64,000 bases of DNA from positions 2,480,001-2,544,000 of the forward strand of contig OZ244977.1 in NCBI GenBank assembly GCA_965222995.1, given 5' to 3'. Made by a program: the position numbers and the translations under genes. Each line of letters starts with the position of its first letter. Positions within the stretch are counted from its first letter, which is position 1. This DNA comes from SB11 sp965222995 (GTDB lineage Bacteria > Bacteroidota > Bacteroidia > UBA8524). This document shows, one piece after another, positions 33,924 through 42,419 of this stretch. The notes under the pieces were generated by a model. That model was not told the DNA's origin and did no database searches. It saw nothing but the letters and a program-made list of their open reading frames with translations.

Positions 33924-35342
33924 ATGGCACATACCGAACTACAACAATTAGCTGATGAACGATATGTGATGACCTCACGCACAAAAATGTGGCTTTTAGC
34001 CCTTATTGTGGTGGGTGCTATATTTACTACTATTGGTATTATTTCAGCATCGTCTGGAGATAGTCATCACGAAACACATACAACTGCTACTGATGGGCAT
34101 GATGCCCACGGAGATAGCCATGCAGAAAAGGCAGATGCACACCACTCTAAGCCAGAAGCTGCTGCTCACAATGCCATTGAAGGTAAAACCGATGCAGATG
34201 CCCATGAAGTTGAGCATACAGAATCTCATGGCGGACACCATGGAAAAAGCTGGACTGCACGTTTATGGAGTAATTTACTTATAAACGGTTGGTTTTTTAT
34301 GCTTATATCTGTAATGGGTACATTTTTTATTGCTGTGAGTTACCTGGCCAATGCAGGGTGGCATACCACAGTAAAACGTATTCCTGAAGCAATGGGTAGT
34401 TTTATGCCTGTGGCGTTATTACTACTATTTATTCCTTTAGTATTTGGTGCTAAAGAATTATACCACTGGATGCATGATGGTGTTACTAACCCAGAAAGCC
34501 CTAATTATGACTCTATAATTGCAGGCAAATCTGCATTCCTTAACTCAGGATTTTTATACTTTGGTACATTTGTCATATTGGCAATTTTTATACTGTTTAC
34601 TTACCTGATACGTAAGAACTCTATAAAAGAAGACGAGTTTGGTGGTTTAGATTATCACAATAAATCGTTTAAGCAATCGGCAGCCTTTACATTCATTTTT
34701 GCTTTTGCCTTCTCTATTTTGAGTTGGTTGGTAATGATGTCTGTTGATGTACACTGGTTCTCTACCATTTATTCAGTATACAACTTTGCAACCGGTTTTG
34801 TATCGGGTATGGCTGTAATTACTCTGATATTGTTATTCTTACAATCGCAAGGTTACTTATCATTTGTTAATGATGATGTACGCCACGATTTAGGTAAATA
34901 CATGTTTGCCTTCTCAATTTTCTGGACTTATATCTGGTTAGCACAATACTTATTGATATGGTATGCTAATATACCCGAAGAGGTAACATATTATACGGCA
35001 CGTTTTAATGGCCCTTACAACACGCATTTTTGGTTAAATGTAGGTTTATGTTTCTTCTTCCCATTCTTGTGGTTTATGACAAGAAATAACAAGAGAAAAA
35101 CTATACCGTTGGTAATTGGTGCGAGTGTTATTCTTTTAGGACACTGGAGTGATGTGTATATACTAGTTACACCGGGTGTTATGCAAGAAAATGCATCATT
35201 TGGACTGTTAGAAATAGGGTTACCGATACTATTTACAGGTATTTATTTGTTTGTAGTATTAAATGCTTTGGGTAAAGCCAACCTATTCCCTAAAAACCAT
35301 CCATACTTACACGAAAGTGTATTGCACGATGTAGGCCCTTGA
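33924..35342 (+). CDS. actF: Alternative complex III subunit ActF with a His-rich extracytoplasmic loop (472 aa)
   Basis: The second NrfD-like integral membrane subunit of ACIII, with about ten helices. Residues about 46-110, between helix 1 and helix 2, form a hydrophilic loop with 14 histidines and many Asp and Glu residues (for example SHHETH, DGHDAHGDSH, DAHHSK, SHGGHHGK). With the N-terminus inside, this loop faces the periplasm and could bind divalent metals. Family segments such as TARFNGPYNTHFWLNVGLCF and LPILFTGIYLF follow. It is the last gene of the operon, closed by a palindromic terminator 20 bases downstream. Confidence 0.93.
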   Translation: MAHTELQQLADERYVMTSRTKMWLLALIVVGAIFTTIGIISASSGDSHHETHTTATDGHDAHGDSHAEKADAHHSKPEAAAHNAIEGKTDADAHEVEHTESHGGHHGKSWTARLWSNLLINGWFFMLISVMGTFFIAVSYLANAGWHTTVKRIPEAMGSFMPVALLLLFIPLVFGAKELYHWMHDGVTNPESPNYDSIIAGKSAFLNSGFLYFGTFVILAIFILFTYLIRKNSIKEDEFGGLDYHNKSFKQSAAFTFIFAFAFSILSWLVMMSVDVHWFSTIYSVYNFATGFVSGMAVITLILLFLQSQGYLSFVNDDVRHDLGKYMFAFSIFWTYIWLAQYLLIWYANIPEEVTYYTARFNGPYNTHFWLNVGLCFFFPFLWFMTRNNKRKTIPLVIGASVILLGHWSDVYILVTPGVMQENASFGLLEIGLPILFTGIYLFVVLNALGKANLFPKNHPYLHESVLHDVGP

Positions 35343-35362
35343 TATTTAAAATATTACTTAAA

Positions 35363-35400
35363 TAAAAAAGCCTTAGCAAATATTTGCTAAGGCTTTTTTA
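35363..35400. terminator. Bidirectional terminator between actF and the convergent lipoprotein gene
   Basis: A perfect 38-nt palindrome: taaaaaagccttagcaaat and its exact complement. A runs and T runs flank the stem on both sides, so it can end transcripts from both strands. It lies 20 bases after the actF stop and 16 bases before the stop of the minus-strand gene. Confidence 0.9.
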
Positions 35401-35416
35401 TTAATACAGTACAGAA

Positions 35417-35797
35417 TCATTTAATGGTTCTTTGAGGCTTTAATAAGTTGTCGCATAAATCAACCTCAACTGTTTTGCCACCAAATACTCTTTCTGATGC
35501 CATATTACCATATATCTCGAAAAAGAAGTCTAATGAGTCATTAGTATGGTATTCTTCTTTTACAACAAACCGTAATTTATAAACCGTATCTACCTTATCA
35601 ACCTGCACCGTAACACCAGTTTCATCATTCAAATAACCTATCTCAGATAAAAAAGCACCTACTGAATCTGCCTCAGCTTCAGTAATATTTTCAGTATAAT
35701 ACAATTCTCCCTTGCCGTAGGTTTTCTTTGTACCATAATTGGTACAGGCCACAAAAAACACAGCTATAACAGCCATGATAATAAATACTCTTCTCAT
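35417..35797 (-). CDS. Hypothetical lipoprotein (126 aa)
   Basis: A small lipoprotein with signal MRRVFIIMAVIAVFFVAC (Cys18). The mature part is acidic, with repeated ITEAEADS and FLSEIGYLNDETGVTVQVDK stretches, suggesting one alpha/beta domain of about 100 residues. I do not recognise the family. It is divergent from the LamG protein gene across 153 bases and convergent with actF. The position gives no functional hint. Confidence 0.62.
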   Translation of the reverse strand: MRRVFIIMAVIAVFFVACTNYGTKKTYGKGELYYTENITEAEADSVGAFLSEIGYLNDETGVTVQVDKVDTVYKLRFVVKEEYHTNDSLDFFFEIYGNMASERVFGGKTVEVDLCDNLLKPQRTIK

Positions 35798-35918
35798 TTT
35801 ATTTTTAAATAGTTAGTTGAAAGCAATTTATACTTTTAACAATCAAAAAAGTAAACGCATATAACAAAAGTCATAATTTCGTTTGTCGAATAAATCCCAC
35901 TCACACTCCATCAACAGG

Positions 35919-35926
35919 TATATTTG
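35919..35926 (+). promoter_or_regulatory. -7 box upstream of the LamG repeat protein gene
   Basis: TATATTTG matches TAnnTTTG exactly and ends 24 bases before the ATG at 35951. No -33 TTG at standard spacing was evident. Confidence 0.45.
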
Positions 35927-35950
35927 CCCTTTTATTAAAAACTTTGGTTC

Positions 35951-38245
35951 ATGCGAATAGTCTCTACTTTTATACTATTTATTTTGTTTTATACTACATC
36001 AATTGCCCAAGTAAATCTCAATCAAGGTTTAGTTGCTCATTACCAATTGGATGGGCACGCAGCAGATTCAAGCACAAACGGATTAAACGGAACTATTAGT
36101 GGAGCAACAAATGACTCAGGGCATATAGGCAAAACCAATACTGCTTTACGATTTGACGGTATAAACGATTATGTTGAAGTTGCACATAATAGTAAATTTA
36201 ATCTTACTAGCGATAAATCTTTCTCAATTTGGACTAAAATTGAAAGTAGTAATCAAAATGCTTTTGCAACATTATTTTTTAAGCAAGGTGACCAGTCAAC
36301 AGGTGCTTATCCAAGTTTTGGTCTTCAATTAGCACAGGATGCCGGATATGGTTCAAACAGATATAAAATTGTTTATTTCAACGGTAAAAACTCTTCTAAC
36401 AAACAAGTTTTTACTAAAGAAGATTATAGAAATTATTTAAATCAATGGATAAATATAATTGTAACATATTCTTATTCTAGTGGTTATTTGAAGATTTATT
36501 TTAATGGTAATATTTCGGACTCTACTTTTGCTCCATCATTTGCCCCAAATACATCCACCGACCCTGTAATGATTGGAAGAGGTAACAAGTTTAATTTTTC
36601 ACAATCATACTTTAAAGGCATTTTAGATGATTTTAGAGTTTATGACAAGGAACTAAATAAACAAGAAGTTGAGGCTCTTTATAATGAACGCGTCTATTTT
36701 TACAAAACCAGCAACATAACATTGTGCCAACCCGATAGTGTTTTTGCTCAAGGGGAGTACAGAAATAAATCAGGGGTGTATTATGATACTACCAATTTAG
36801 GGGGGAAATGCGATAGTGTTTATATAACTAACCTTGTCATAAACCCATCATACTATTTTCCTATCACAATTACCATTTGTCAAGGAAACAAGGTGTTAAT
36901 TGGAGGTAAGTTCAGAACACAAGCGGGTATCTATTACGACAGTCTTAAAACCTCAAAAGGGTGTGATAGTATTATAGAAGTTAATTTGCTGGTTAATACA
37001 TCATATTACCTAAGCCAAACCATACAAATTTGTCAAGGACAAAGTATAGTAATAGGTGGAACAACAAGGGCAATATCAGGTACGTATTATGACTCTCTAA
37101 TTTCTGTGAACGGTTGTGATTCTATTATAGAAACAACATTAATTGTAAATACTAAATATACAATACAACAGACTAAAGAAATATGTAATGGCGAAAGTAT
37201 TTTACTAGGTGGTTCACAACAAACCACAGCAGGCACTTATTACGATAGCCTTAAAACCTCAAAAGGCTGCGACAGTATTATTATAACTACCCTTGCGGTT
37301 AACCCAAAGTATACACAAAACCAAAGTAAAATCATTTGTCAAGGTGATAGTATAAGACTTGGGGGTAGTTACCAAACTACTAGTGGTACTTACACCGATG
37401 TATTATTTACTTCAAATGGTTGTGATAGTATTATTGTTACACAGCTTATGGTTAATCCATCGTATATGATTCAAGACACCAAAACTATTTGCCAAGGCGA
37501 TAGTGTTTTTATTGCAGGTAGTTATAGATATACCGGTAGTACATATTATAATAACTTAACTACAAGCAAAGGCTGCGATAGTATTATTGCCACTACGCTC
37601 ATTGTAAACCCATCATATTTTCGAGCAACGCCACCAATTTTTATTTGTGGTGGAGATAGTGCATTGATAAATGGCATTTACAGAAAAACAAGTGGCATTT
37701 ATTACGACAGTACTACCTCTGCACAAGGTTGCGATAGTATTACATTAACAAATTTAATAGTAACTACCAATAGCAATGCTGTTATTCAAAATGCCAATGT
37801 ACTGGTAGCCCAAGAAGGTAATGCCACTTACCAGTGGTTAGATTGTAACAATAACAACACACCCATTGCTGGTGAAACGAGCCAACTATTTGTAGCTACC
37901 ACTAATGGAGATTATGCTGTTAGAATTACTAAAAACGGTTGCACGATAACTTCAAATTGTGTGGCTGTAATTGGCTTGAGTACGAATAGAAATTTAACTC
38001 TGAAACAAAACCTTAAGGTATATCCAAACCCGGCTAGAAACCAAGTAAATATTGAATTAAGTAAAACTTATAGTGAGGCTAAAGTAACTATTCTCTCATT
38101 GAAAGGAGAAACGCTACACAGTACTACTGTTGCCAATAAAAATAAGATAGAACTACCCACTACTGAAGTTGCAACAGGAATTTACTTAATAGAAATAATT
38201 GCTGATGGCAATAGAGCATATAGCAAACTAATTATTGAAAGATAA
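35951..38245 (+). CDS. Secreted LamG protein with seven ~50-residue repeats and T9SS type A sorting domain (764 aa)
   Basis: Domain order: signal peptide (residues 1-19); LamG/concanavalin-like domain (about 25-245, with LRFDGINDYVEV and GILDDFRVYDKELNKQEV); seven tandem repeats (about 256-612); an Ig/PKD-like segment (ATYQWLDCNNNNTPIAGE); and a type A T9SS sorting domain (KVYPNPARNQVNIEL ... GIYLIEI). Each repeat follows ICQGDS...GG...T.GTYYDSL.TSKGCDSI...VNP, with two cysteines. It is probably a surface or secreted adhesin or glycan-binding protein exported by the T9SS. It is coupled to the next lipoprotein gene by a one-base TAATG overlap. Confidence 0.88.
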   Translation: MRIVSTFILFILFYTTSIAQVNLNQGLVAHYQLDGHAADSSTNGLNGTISGATNDSGHIGKTNTALRFDGINDYVEVAHNSKFNLTSDKSFSIWTKIESSNQNAFATLFFKQGDQSTGAYPSFGLQLAQDAGYGSNRYKIVYFNGKNSSNKQVFTKEDYRNYLNQWINIIVTYSYSSGYLKIYFNGNISDSTFAPSFAPNTSTDPVMIGRGNKFNFSQSYFKGILDDFRVYDKELNKQEVEALYNERVYFYKTSNITLCQPDSVFAQGEYRNKSGVYYDTTNLGGKCDSVYITNLVINPSYYFPITITICQGNKVLIGGKFRTQAGIYYDSLKTSKGCDSIIEVNLLVNTSYYLSQTIQICQGQSIVIGGTTRAISGTYYDSLISVNGCDSIIETTLIVNTKYTIQQTKEICNGESILLGGSQQTTAGTYYDSLKTSKGCDSIIITTLAVNPKYTQNQSKIICQGDSIRLGGSYQTTSGTYTDVLFTSNGCDSIIVTQLMVNPSYMIQDTKTICQGDSVFIAGSYRYTGSTYYNNLTTSKGCDSIIATTLIVNPSYFRATPPIFICGGDSALINGIYRKTSGIYYDSTTSAQGCDSITLTNLIVTTNSNAVIQNANVLVAQEGNATYQWLDCNNNNTPIAGETSQLFVATTNGDYAVRITKNGCTITSNCVAVIGLSTNRNLTLKQNLKVYPNPARNQVNIELSKTYSEAKVTILSLKGETLHSTTVANKNKIELPTTEVATGIYLIEIIADGNRAYSKLIIER
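36714..37770 (+). repeat. Seven tandem coding repeats of about 150 bp in the LamG protein
   Basis: The repeats encode variants of ICQGDSIxxGG and GCDSIIxTxLxVNPxY with a period of about 49-51 residues. Repeats 2-6 are closest to each other, while the first and last are more diverged. The DNA is not identical between units, so these are old protein repeats rather than a recent expansion. Confidence 0.85.
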
Positions 38246-38862
38246 TGAAATTAATAAGTCTTTATTTGACGGTTATTTTAGTTCTTGTTTCAGCTTGTAA
38301 AGAAAACAAAACCAAAGGAAAAACTAGTGAACTTGACAGTATAAGTGAATTATATGAAGAGGATGGCAACCAAACACCTAACATCAAAACAGAAAATAAA
38401 GACAGTGCCACCTTTACGAGTGAAGATTGGGCTAGTTTTGAAAATGTTTTAAACCAAGAGTTTGGACGAAATATTTATAATGCCTTTTTACCTTATGAGG
38501 AAGCCATAGACTCTTGCAATTTACTTGATACAATTTCAAGAGAAGGGTATTTATTGCTTTTTGATAAACTGATAAAAGAAAATGATTTGATGCTGCTTGT
38601 CAGCTGTCACCAGATGATGGAAGATGAAAGCCTTAACGGTTTTATGGAACTGATTAGTGCTTTTACTAATATTATTAATGCTGAAAGTAATCTTGCCATA
38701 AAAACCAAGATTGCAAAAAGTACCCGAAATATAATGCGCTCAAAAAATGTAAACCCTCAGCTTATTGTAGATGAAGTAACCACAACACTGGGTAAACATA
38801 ATTTTGATAAAAAAATTTGCCAAGCAACAGCAATACTTTTTATAATGAGTTTAATATCATAA
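38245..38862 (+). CDS. Hypothetical lipoprotein (205 aa)
   Basis: A lipoprotein signal (MKLISLYLTVILVLVSAC) is followed by a charged, disordered stretch rich in Lys, Glu, Asp and Ser (about residues 19-55) and then a mostly helical domain (SEDWASFENVLNQEFGRNIY onwards). I do not recognise the family. Its start overlaps the stop of the LamG repeat protein by one base, so the two are translationally coupled, and the lipoprotein may work with or anchor that secreted protein. That link is inferred from coupling only. Confidence 0.62.
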   Translation: MKLISLYLTVILVLVSACKENKTKGKTSELDSISELYEEDGNQTPNIKTENKDSATFTSEDWASFENVLNQEFGRNIYNAFLPYEEAIDSCNLLDTISREGYLLLFDKLIKENDLMLLVSCHQMMEDESLNGFMELISAFTNIINAESNLAIKTKIAKSTRNIMRSKNVNPQLIVDEVTTTLGKHNFDKKICQATAILFIMSLIS

Positions 38863-38936
38863 GTACGATCCCTTAACTTTTCTAAGGGATAAGTTAAGTA
38901 TCGGTATCACCCTATCTTTATTTCCCCAAAATAACT

Positions 38937-40622
38937 TTAACCAATAGCCCCTTCAACTTTAGCAATAAGCTCGTCGGCTTCCCTGTGGTTTTTAGCCAAT
39001 AGGTCTTTAGCTTTAGTTATTATTTCATCAGCATAATTGCGGTCTTTTAAGTCTTTAGCATTAATTAATACATTAAAGTATGCTCCGCGTACTGCTGTTT
39101 TCACGCACAATACCCCTACTCCTGCATCAGTAATACTATTGGGGTTACCTTTTTCTACCATAGTGCTTAAAAGCTCTAAACCGTTATAAGAAAGCTCCAT
39201 TACTTTGTAGGGTACTTCACACGCATATTTAGTAGCTTCTTCAATGGCGTTGGCACGCTCTTGCTGCTCTTCTTCCGTTCCTTTAGGTAAGCCAAAGGCT
39301 TCCATTATACAGTTAAAGGCTCTAGTGTCTTCATCAACCGCTGCTACTAATTGTTGCTTTAGTTGTTGCCCCTTTACAGAAAGGTCTGAGAAAAACTCTT
39401 TTTTATCTTCCCAACCACGTTTAGCTGCACTTAGGTTAGCATCCATAGCTCCTAAAGCCATACCTAGTGCACCGACATAAGCTGAGATTGACCCACCACC
39501 GGGTGCAGGGCTTTCGCTTGCCGTTTCGTTTGCAAAGTCCTTCAAAGTCATGTTTACCAACTTTTCATCCTCAAGGTTTTTAAGCTGGTACTCAATTATT
39601 TTTTCTTGTGGGTTAAACGGACTTAACTCATCTAAGCCCATAGATTTCACAGCTATAAAAATCAACTCTTCTTCACTTACCCCTAAGCTTCTACCTTGTT
39701 TTTTAAGGAAATAACGTCCTGCCTCAAGCATAGCGTTTAAAGGGATAAGTCCTACTAGTTCTGAACCGGTTACTCGCAACCCTCTTTCTGTAGCTTTCTT
39801 GCTCACCTCATCAAAAGCAATATGCACAGGTGTAATACTAACATTGGTAAGATTCATACTTATCTGTGCTACACCGTACTCCTCAATATACCAACCAATG
39901 GCTTTTACTGATTTTAAAGAACCGGGAATACGTACCGTTTCTCCGTTTTCATCTAGTACTTTTTTACCAATTACAGGGTGTCCCTCACGCTTCACACGCC
40001 CTGCTTCACGAACGTCAAAAGCTACTGAGTTAGCCAAACGTGTGCTTTTTGTATTAAGGTTAACATTGTAAGCAATTAAGAAATCACGTGCGCCAATAGC
40101 TGTACAGCCTCTTTTAGCATCCATTTTTGCGGGACCAAAATCAGGTTTCCATTCAGGGTTTTGAAGTTTATCAAACATCCCTTCATACTCTCCTCCACGT
40201 ATTACTGAAAGATTGCTGCGTTTTTTATTGGGTTGTGCTGCTTCGTATAAGAAAATGGGTAGATTCTGCTCCTCTCCTACTCTTTTTGCCAATTTCTGTG
40301 CATATTCAGCAGTTTCTTCCATGCTTATATTAGCTATAGGTATCATAGGACAAACATCTGTTGCTCCCATTCTAGGATGCTCACCAGTATGCTTGCTCAT
40401 ATCAATTACCTCGCCCGATTTTTTTATAGCTTGAAAAGCTGCCTCAACCACAGCATCAGGTGTACCTACAAAGGTTACCACAGTGCGGTTAGTAGCTTTA
40501 CCGGGGTCTACGTCTAATAGTTTAACGCCTTCTACAGCTTCAACAACATCAGTAATTTGTTTTATGATATTCATGTCGCGCCCTTCGCTAAAATTGGGCA
40601 CACATTCTATAAGTTCTTGCAT
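38937..40622 (-). CDS. Bifunctional glutamate formimidoyltransferase / formimidoyl-THF cyclodeaminase (561 aa)
   Basis: A fused enzyme of histidine breakdown and folate one-carbon metabolism. The N-terminal transferase (about residues 1-320) begins ELIECVPNFSEGRD and contains KHTGEHPRMGATDVCP with the catalytic-region histidine. The C-terminal cyclodeaminase (about residues 360-561) contains ASESPAPGGGSISAYVGALG and later SITDAGVGVL. It converts formiminoglutamate plus THF to glutamate and methenyl-THF with ammonia release. I start at the ATG at 40622 because upstream codons are not conserved in type and a -7 box lies 21 bases ahead. Other hut genes are not in the window. Confidence 0.93.
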   Translation of the reverse strand: MQELIECVPNFSEGRDMNIIKQITDVVEAVEGVKLLDVDPGKATNRTVVTFVGTPDAVVEAAFQAIKKSGEVIDMSKHTGEHPRMGATDVCPMIPIANISMEETAEYAQKLAKRVGEEQNLPIFLYEAAQPNKKRSNLSVIRGGEYEGMFDKLQNPEWKPDFGPAKMDAKRGCTAIGARDFLIAYNVNLNTKSTRLANSVAFDVREAGRVKREGHPVIGKKVLDENGETVRIPGSLKSVKAIGWYIEEYGVAQISMNLTNVSITPVHIAFDEVSKKATERGLRVTGSELVGLIPLNAMLEAGRYFLKKQGRSLGVSEEELIFIAVKSMGLDELSPFNPQEKIIEYQLKNLEDEKLVNMTLKDFANETASESPAPGGGSISAYVGALGMALGAMDANLSAAKRGWEDKKEFFSDLSVKGQQLKQQLVAAVDEDTRAFNCIMEAFGLPKGTEEEQQERANAIEEATKYACEVPYKVMELSYNGLELLSTMVEKGNPNSITDAGVGVLCVKTAVRGAYFNVLINAKDLKDRNYADEIITKAKDLLAKNHREADELIAKVEGAIG

Positions 40623-40643
40623 CGCTTTTTTAAGATTTTGCGG

Positions 40644-40651
40644 CAAAAATA
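40644..40651 (-). promoter_or_regulatory. -7 box upstream of formiminotransferase-cyclodeaminase
   Basis: On the minus strand TATTTTTG matches TAnnTTTG and ends 21 bases before the ATG at 40622. No -33 TTG at standard spacing was found. Confidence 0.45.
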
Positions 40652-40702
40652 GCAGGTTATACAGCAATATGAAAGTTTGTTTAACTGAATTGGATATTAA
40701 AT

Positions 40703-40739
40703 AAAAACCCCTTGCTACCTATTACCATTTAGCAAGGGG
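40703..40739 (-). terminator. Terminator after the second GldM gene
   Basis: The stem ccccttgct (40708-40716) pairs with agcaagggg (40731-40739) around a 14-base loop. On the minus strand the stem is followed by a run of T residues. It closes the accessory GldM/GldN gene block, whose last stop codon is at 40763. Confidence 0.85.
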
Positions 40740-40762
40740 AAAGAAAGGATTTAGGCTAAATA

Positions 40763-42289
40763 TTATTTTACCATATACCCCATTTCATAAGGTTTATCAA
40801 CTACACCCAACGGGCCTCTTACTTTAATATTTGTAAAGGCTATCATGTCTCCTTTCCTGGCTTGTTGTATTAGTTGCTTAAACCTTTGAGGTATTGTATT
40901 GCCTTGTACTGTGAATGGACCGTATACCTGCCCCCTAACACTTACTATGTATTGGTATGAAAGTACTTGGTATTTAACCCCTGCAAACCCAATATCGTAT
41001 TTTGGCGAAGCATATAATTTGCTTTGTGCTAAATATGAGCCTTTGCTATTTAGTTGTTTTTTTAACGCCCCTAGTGTTGGTTCTGCTCCGGGTATTTTTT
41101 TGGCTCTAAATAATCGTTTACCATGACTTTTTAGTGTTCCGTCATCTCTGCGTTCTGCTATATTTATATACACATCACCATCTGCAGGGACTACCGCCTC
41201 GTATTGGTTATCTCTAATTTTATTTAGCCTACCGCTCGAAATTGTTGCCACCAACTTATCGGTAGGCACTCCGGGTATCGAGATGGAAATGGGGTTTCTT
41301 AGCCCTACATACATAATATTCATTTTATCAGCCGATACGGCTGCTGAACCGTTAAATACATTGTAGGTGGTGCTAAAGGGATATTCTCTTACCCCGTCTC
41401 GCTCGCGTACTTTAATTTTACCTTTTACTGTATGTTCGCCTTGTGCGTTGGCGGGTAATTTGTAGTTAAATTTTCCACCCTCATTAGTATAGGTTTTCCC
41501 ATCTATTACAATTTCTGTAGCCTGACGACTATCATAAGCACTAAGCATTATATCGGCTTCAAACTCTTCACCCACCATTACATTTTTTGCTTTGGGTACT
41601 ATATTGGCAAATAATCTGTCTACAGGTGCTACAGTACCTACTTTACTGTATAATGCGTTTAATACATCGGCATAGGTGTTTTTACAATCGTTCTGGATTT
41701 TGGTTAACGATGCCATTACTGCCGCTGCGGGTACCCCCTCAAATGTATGATTTTCCCATACCCTGCCTTCTTCATCATCCAATGTAAACATATCGGTTTT
41801 TATATGCTTTCTGTCTTCAAAAGGTACCAGTGCCAATAACTTATCACGGGTAGCGTTTATTTTGTCTTTTAACTCTTTGGCTTTGCCGTTGTTTAGCAAA
41901 AGGTTAGCATGTTTTTCCGTGTTATCTCCAAATTTCAATTCGGTTGGTTTACCATCATCATCCAACTCTCTTCCCCCATTTACTTTTTCTATCTCTTTTT
42001 TTAAGCTTTCTATATACTGTGCAAACTCTTTTTCAATTTTTTCACCTTTTAAGGCCCTTTTATTCCACTCTTCAGTTTTACCGGGTTGGTTTTTCATCAG
42101 TACGGCAAAACCTTTTAATACCTCGTTGTTTTTTGCATCAATGTTTTTGCCTGTTTTTTCTAAACTAACCTCCATGGTATAGAAGGCTTTTAATACTTCT
42201 GCCGATACGTTTAATGCTAAAATTGCTAGTAACACCAGATACATCATGTTAATCATTTTCTGGCGAATGCTAAGTTTTCCTGTTGCCAT
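40763..42289 (-). CDS. Second full-length GldM, T9SS/gliding motor shaft paralogue (508 aa)
   Basis: A GldM family protein: a short cytoplasmic start (MATGKLSIRQKMINMMYLVL), one membrane helix that in GldM packs into the GldL motor, then periplasmic D1 (about 38-220), D2, D3 and D4 domains. It keeps RQKMINMMYLVL, almost identical to the canonical gldM at 46648-48183, and GVPAAAVMASL in D1, MNIMYVGLRNPISISIPGVP in D3 and KVRGPLGVVDKPYEMGY at the end of D4. It is diverged from the canonical copy over most of its length. It follows a second GldN gene in the same orientation. It probably provides an alternative shaft; whether it joins the same GldL ring is unknown. Confidence 0.9.
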   Translation of the reverse strand: MATGKLSIRQKMINMMYLVLLAILALNVSAEVLKAFYTMEVSLEKTGKNIDAKNNEVLKGFAVLMKNQPGKTEEWNKRALKGEKIEKEFAQYIESLKKEIEKVNGGRELDDDGKPTELKFGDNTEKHANLLLNNGKAKELKDKINATRDKLLALVPFEDRKHIKTDMFTLDDEEGRVWENHTFEGVPAAAVMASLTKIQNDCKNTYADVLNALYSKVGTVAPVDRLFANIVPKAKNVMVGEEFEADIMLSAYDSRQATEIVIDGKTYTNEGGKFNYKLPANAQGEHTVKGKIKVRERDGVREYPFSTTYNVFNGSAAVSADKMNIMYVGLRNPISISIPGVPTDKLVATISSGRLNKIRDNQYEAVVPADGDVYINIAERRDDGTLKSHGKRLFRAKKIPGAEPTLGALKKQLNSKGSYLAQSKLYASPKYDIGFAGVKYQVLSYQYIVSVRGQVYGPFTVQGNTIPQRFKQLIQQARKGDMIAFTNIKVRGPLGVVDKPYEMGYMVK

Positions 42290-42419
42290 AATTTTTTTGT
42301 TATAGGTTTTACTTTGGTTTTAAAGGCTGTAGTAGTATCAAAACATGGCTTTCCTGTTTAGGTAATTTATAATACCTGCTAAAAAGTATTTTATATGTGG
42401 TATGATTTAGTATAGGGAG

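Noticed and set aside
36714..37770. Possible CRISPR array, because of regular ~150-bp units
   Set aside because: The units are protein-coding repeats in frame, without short identical repeats and unique spacers.
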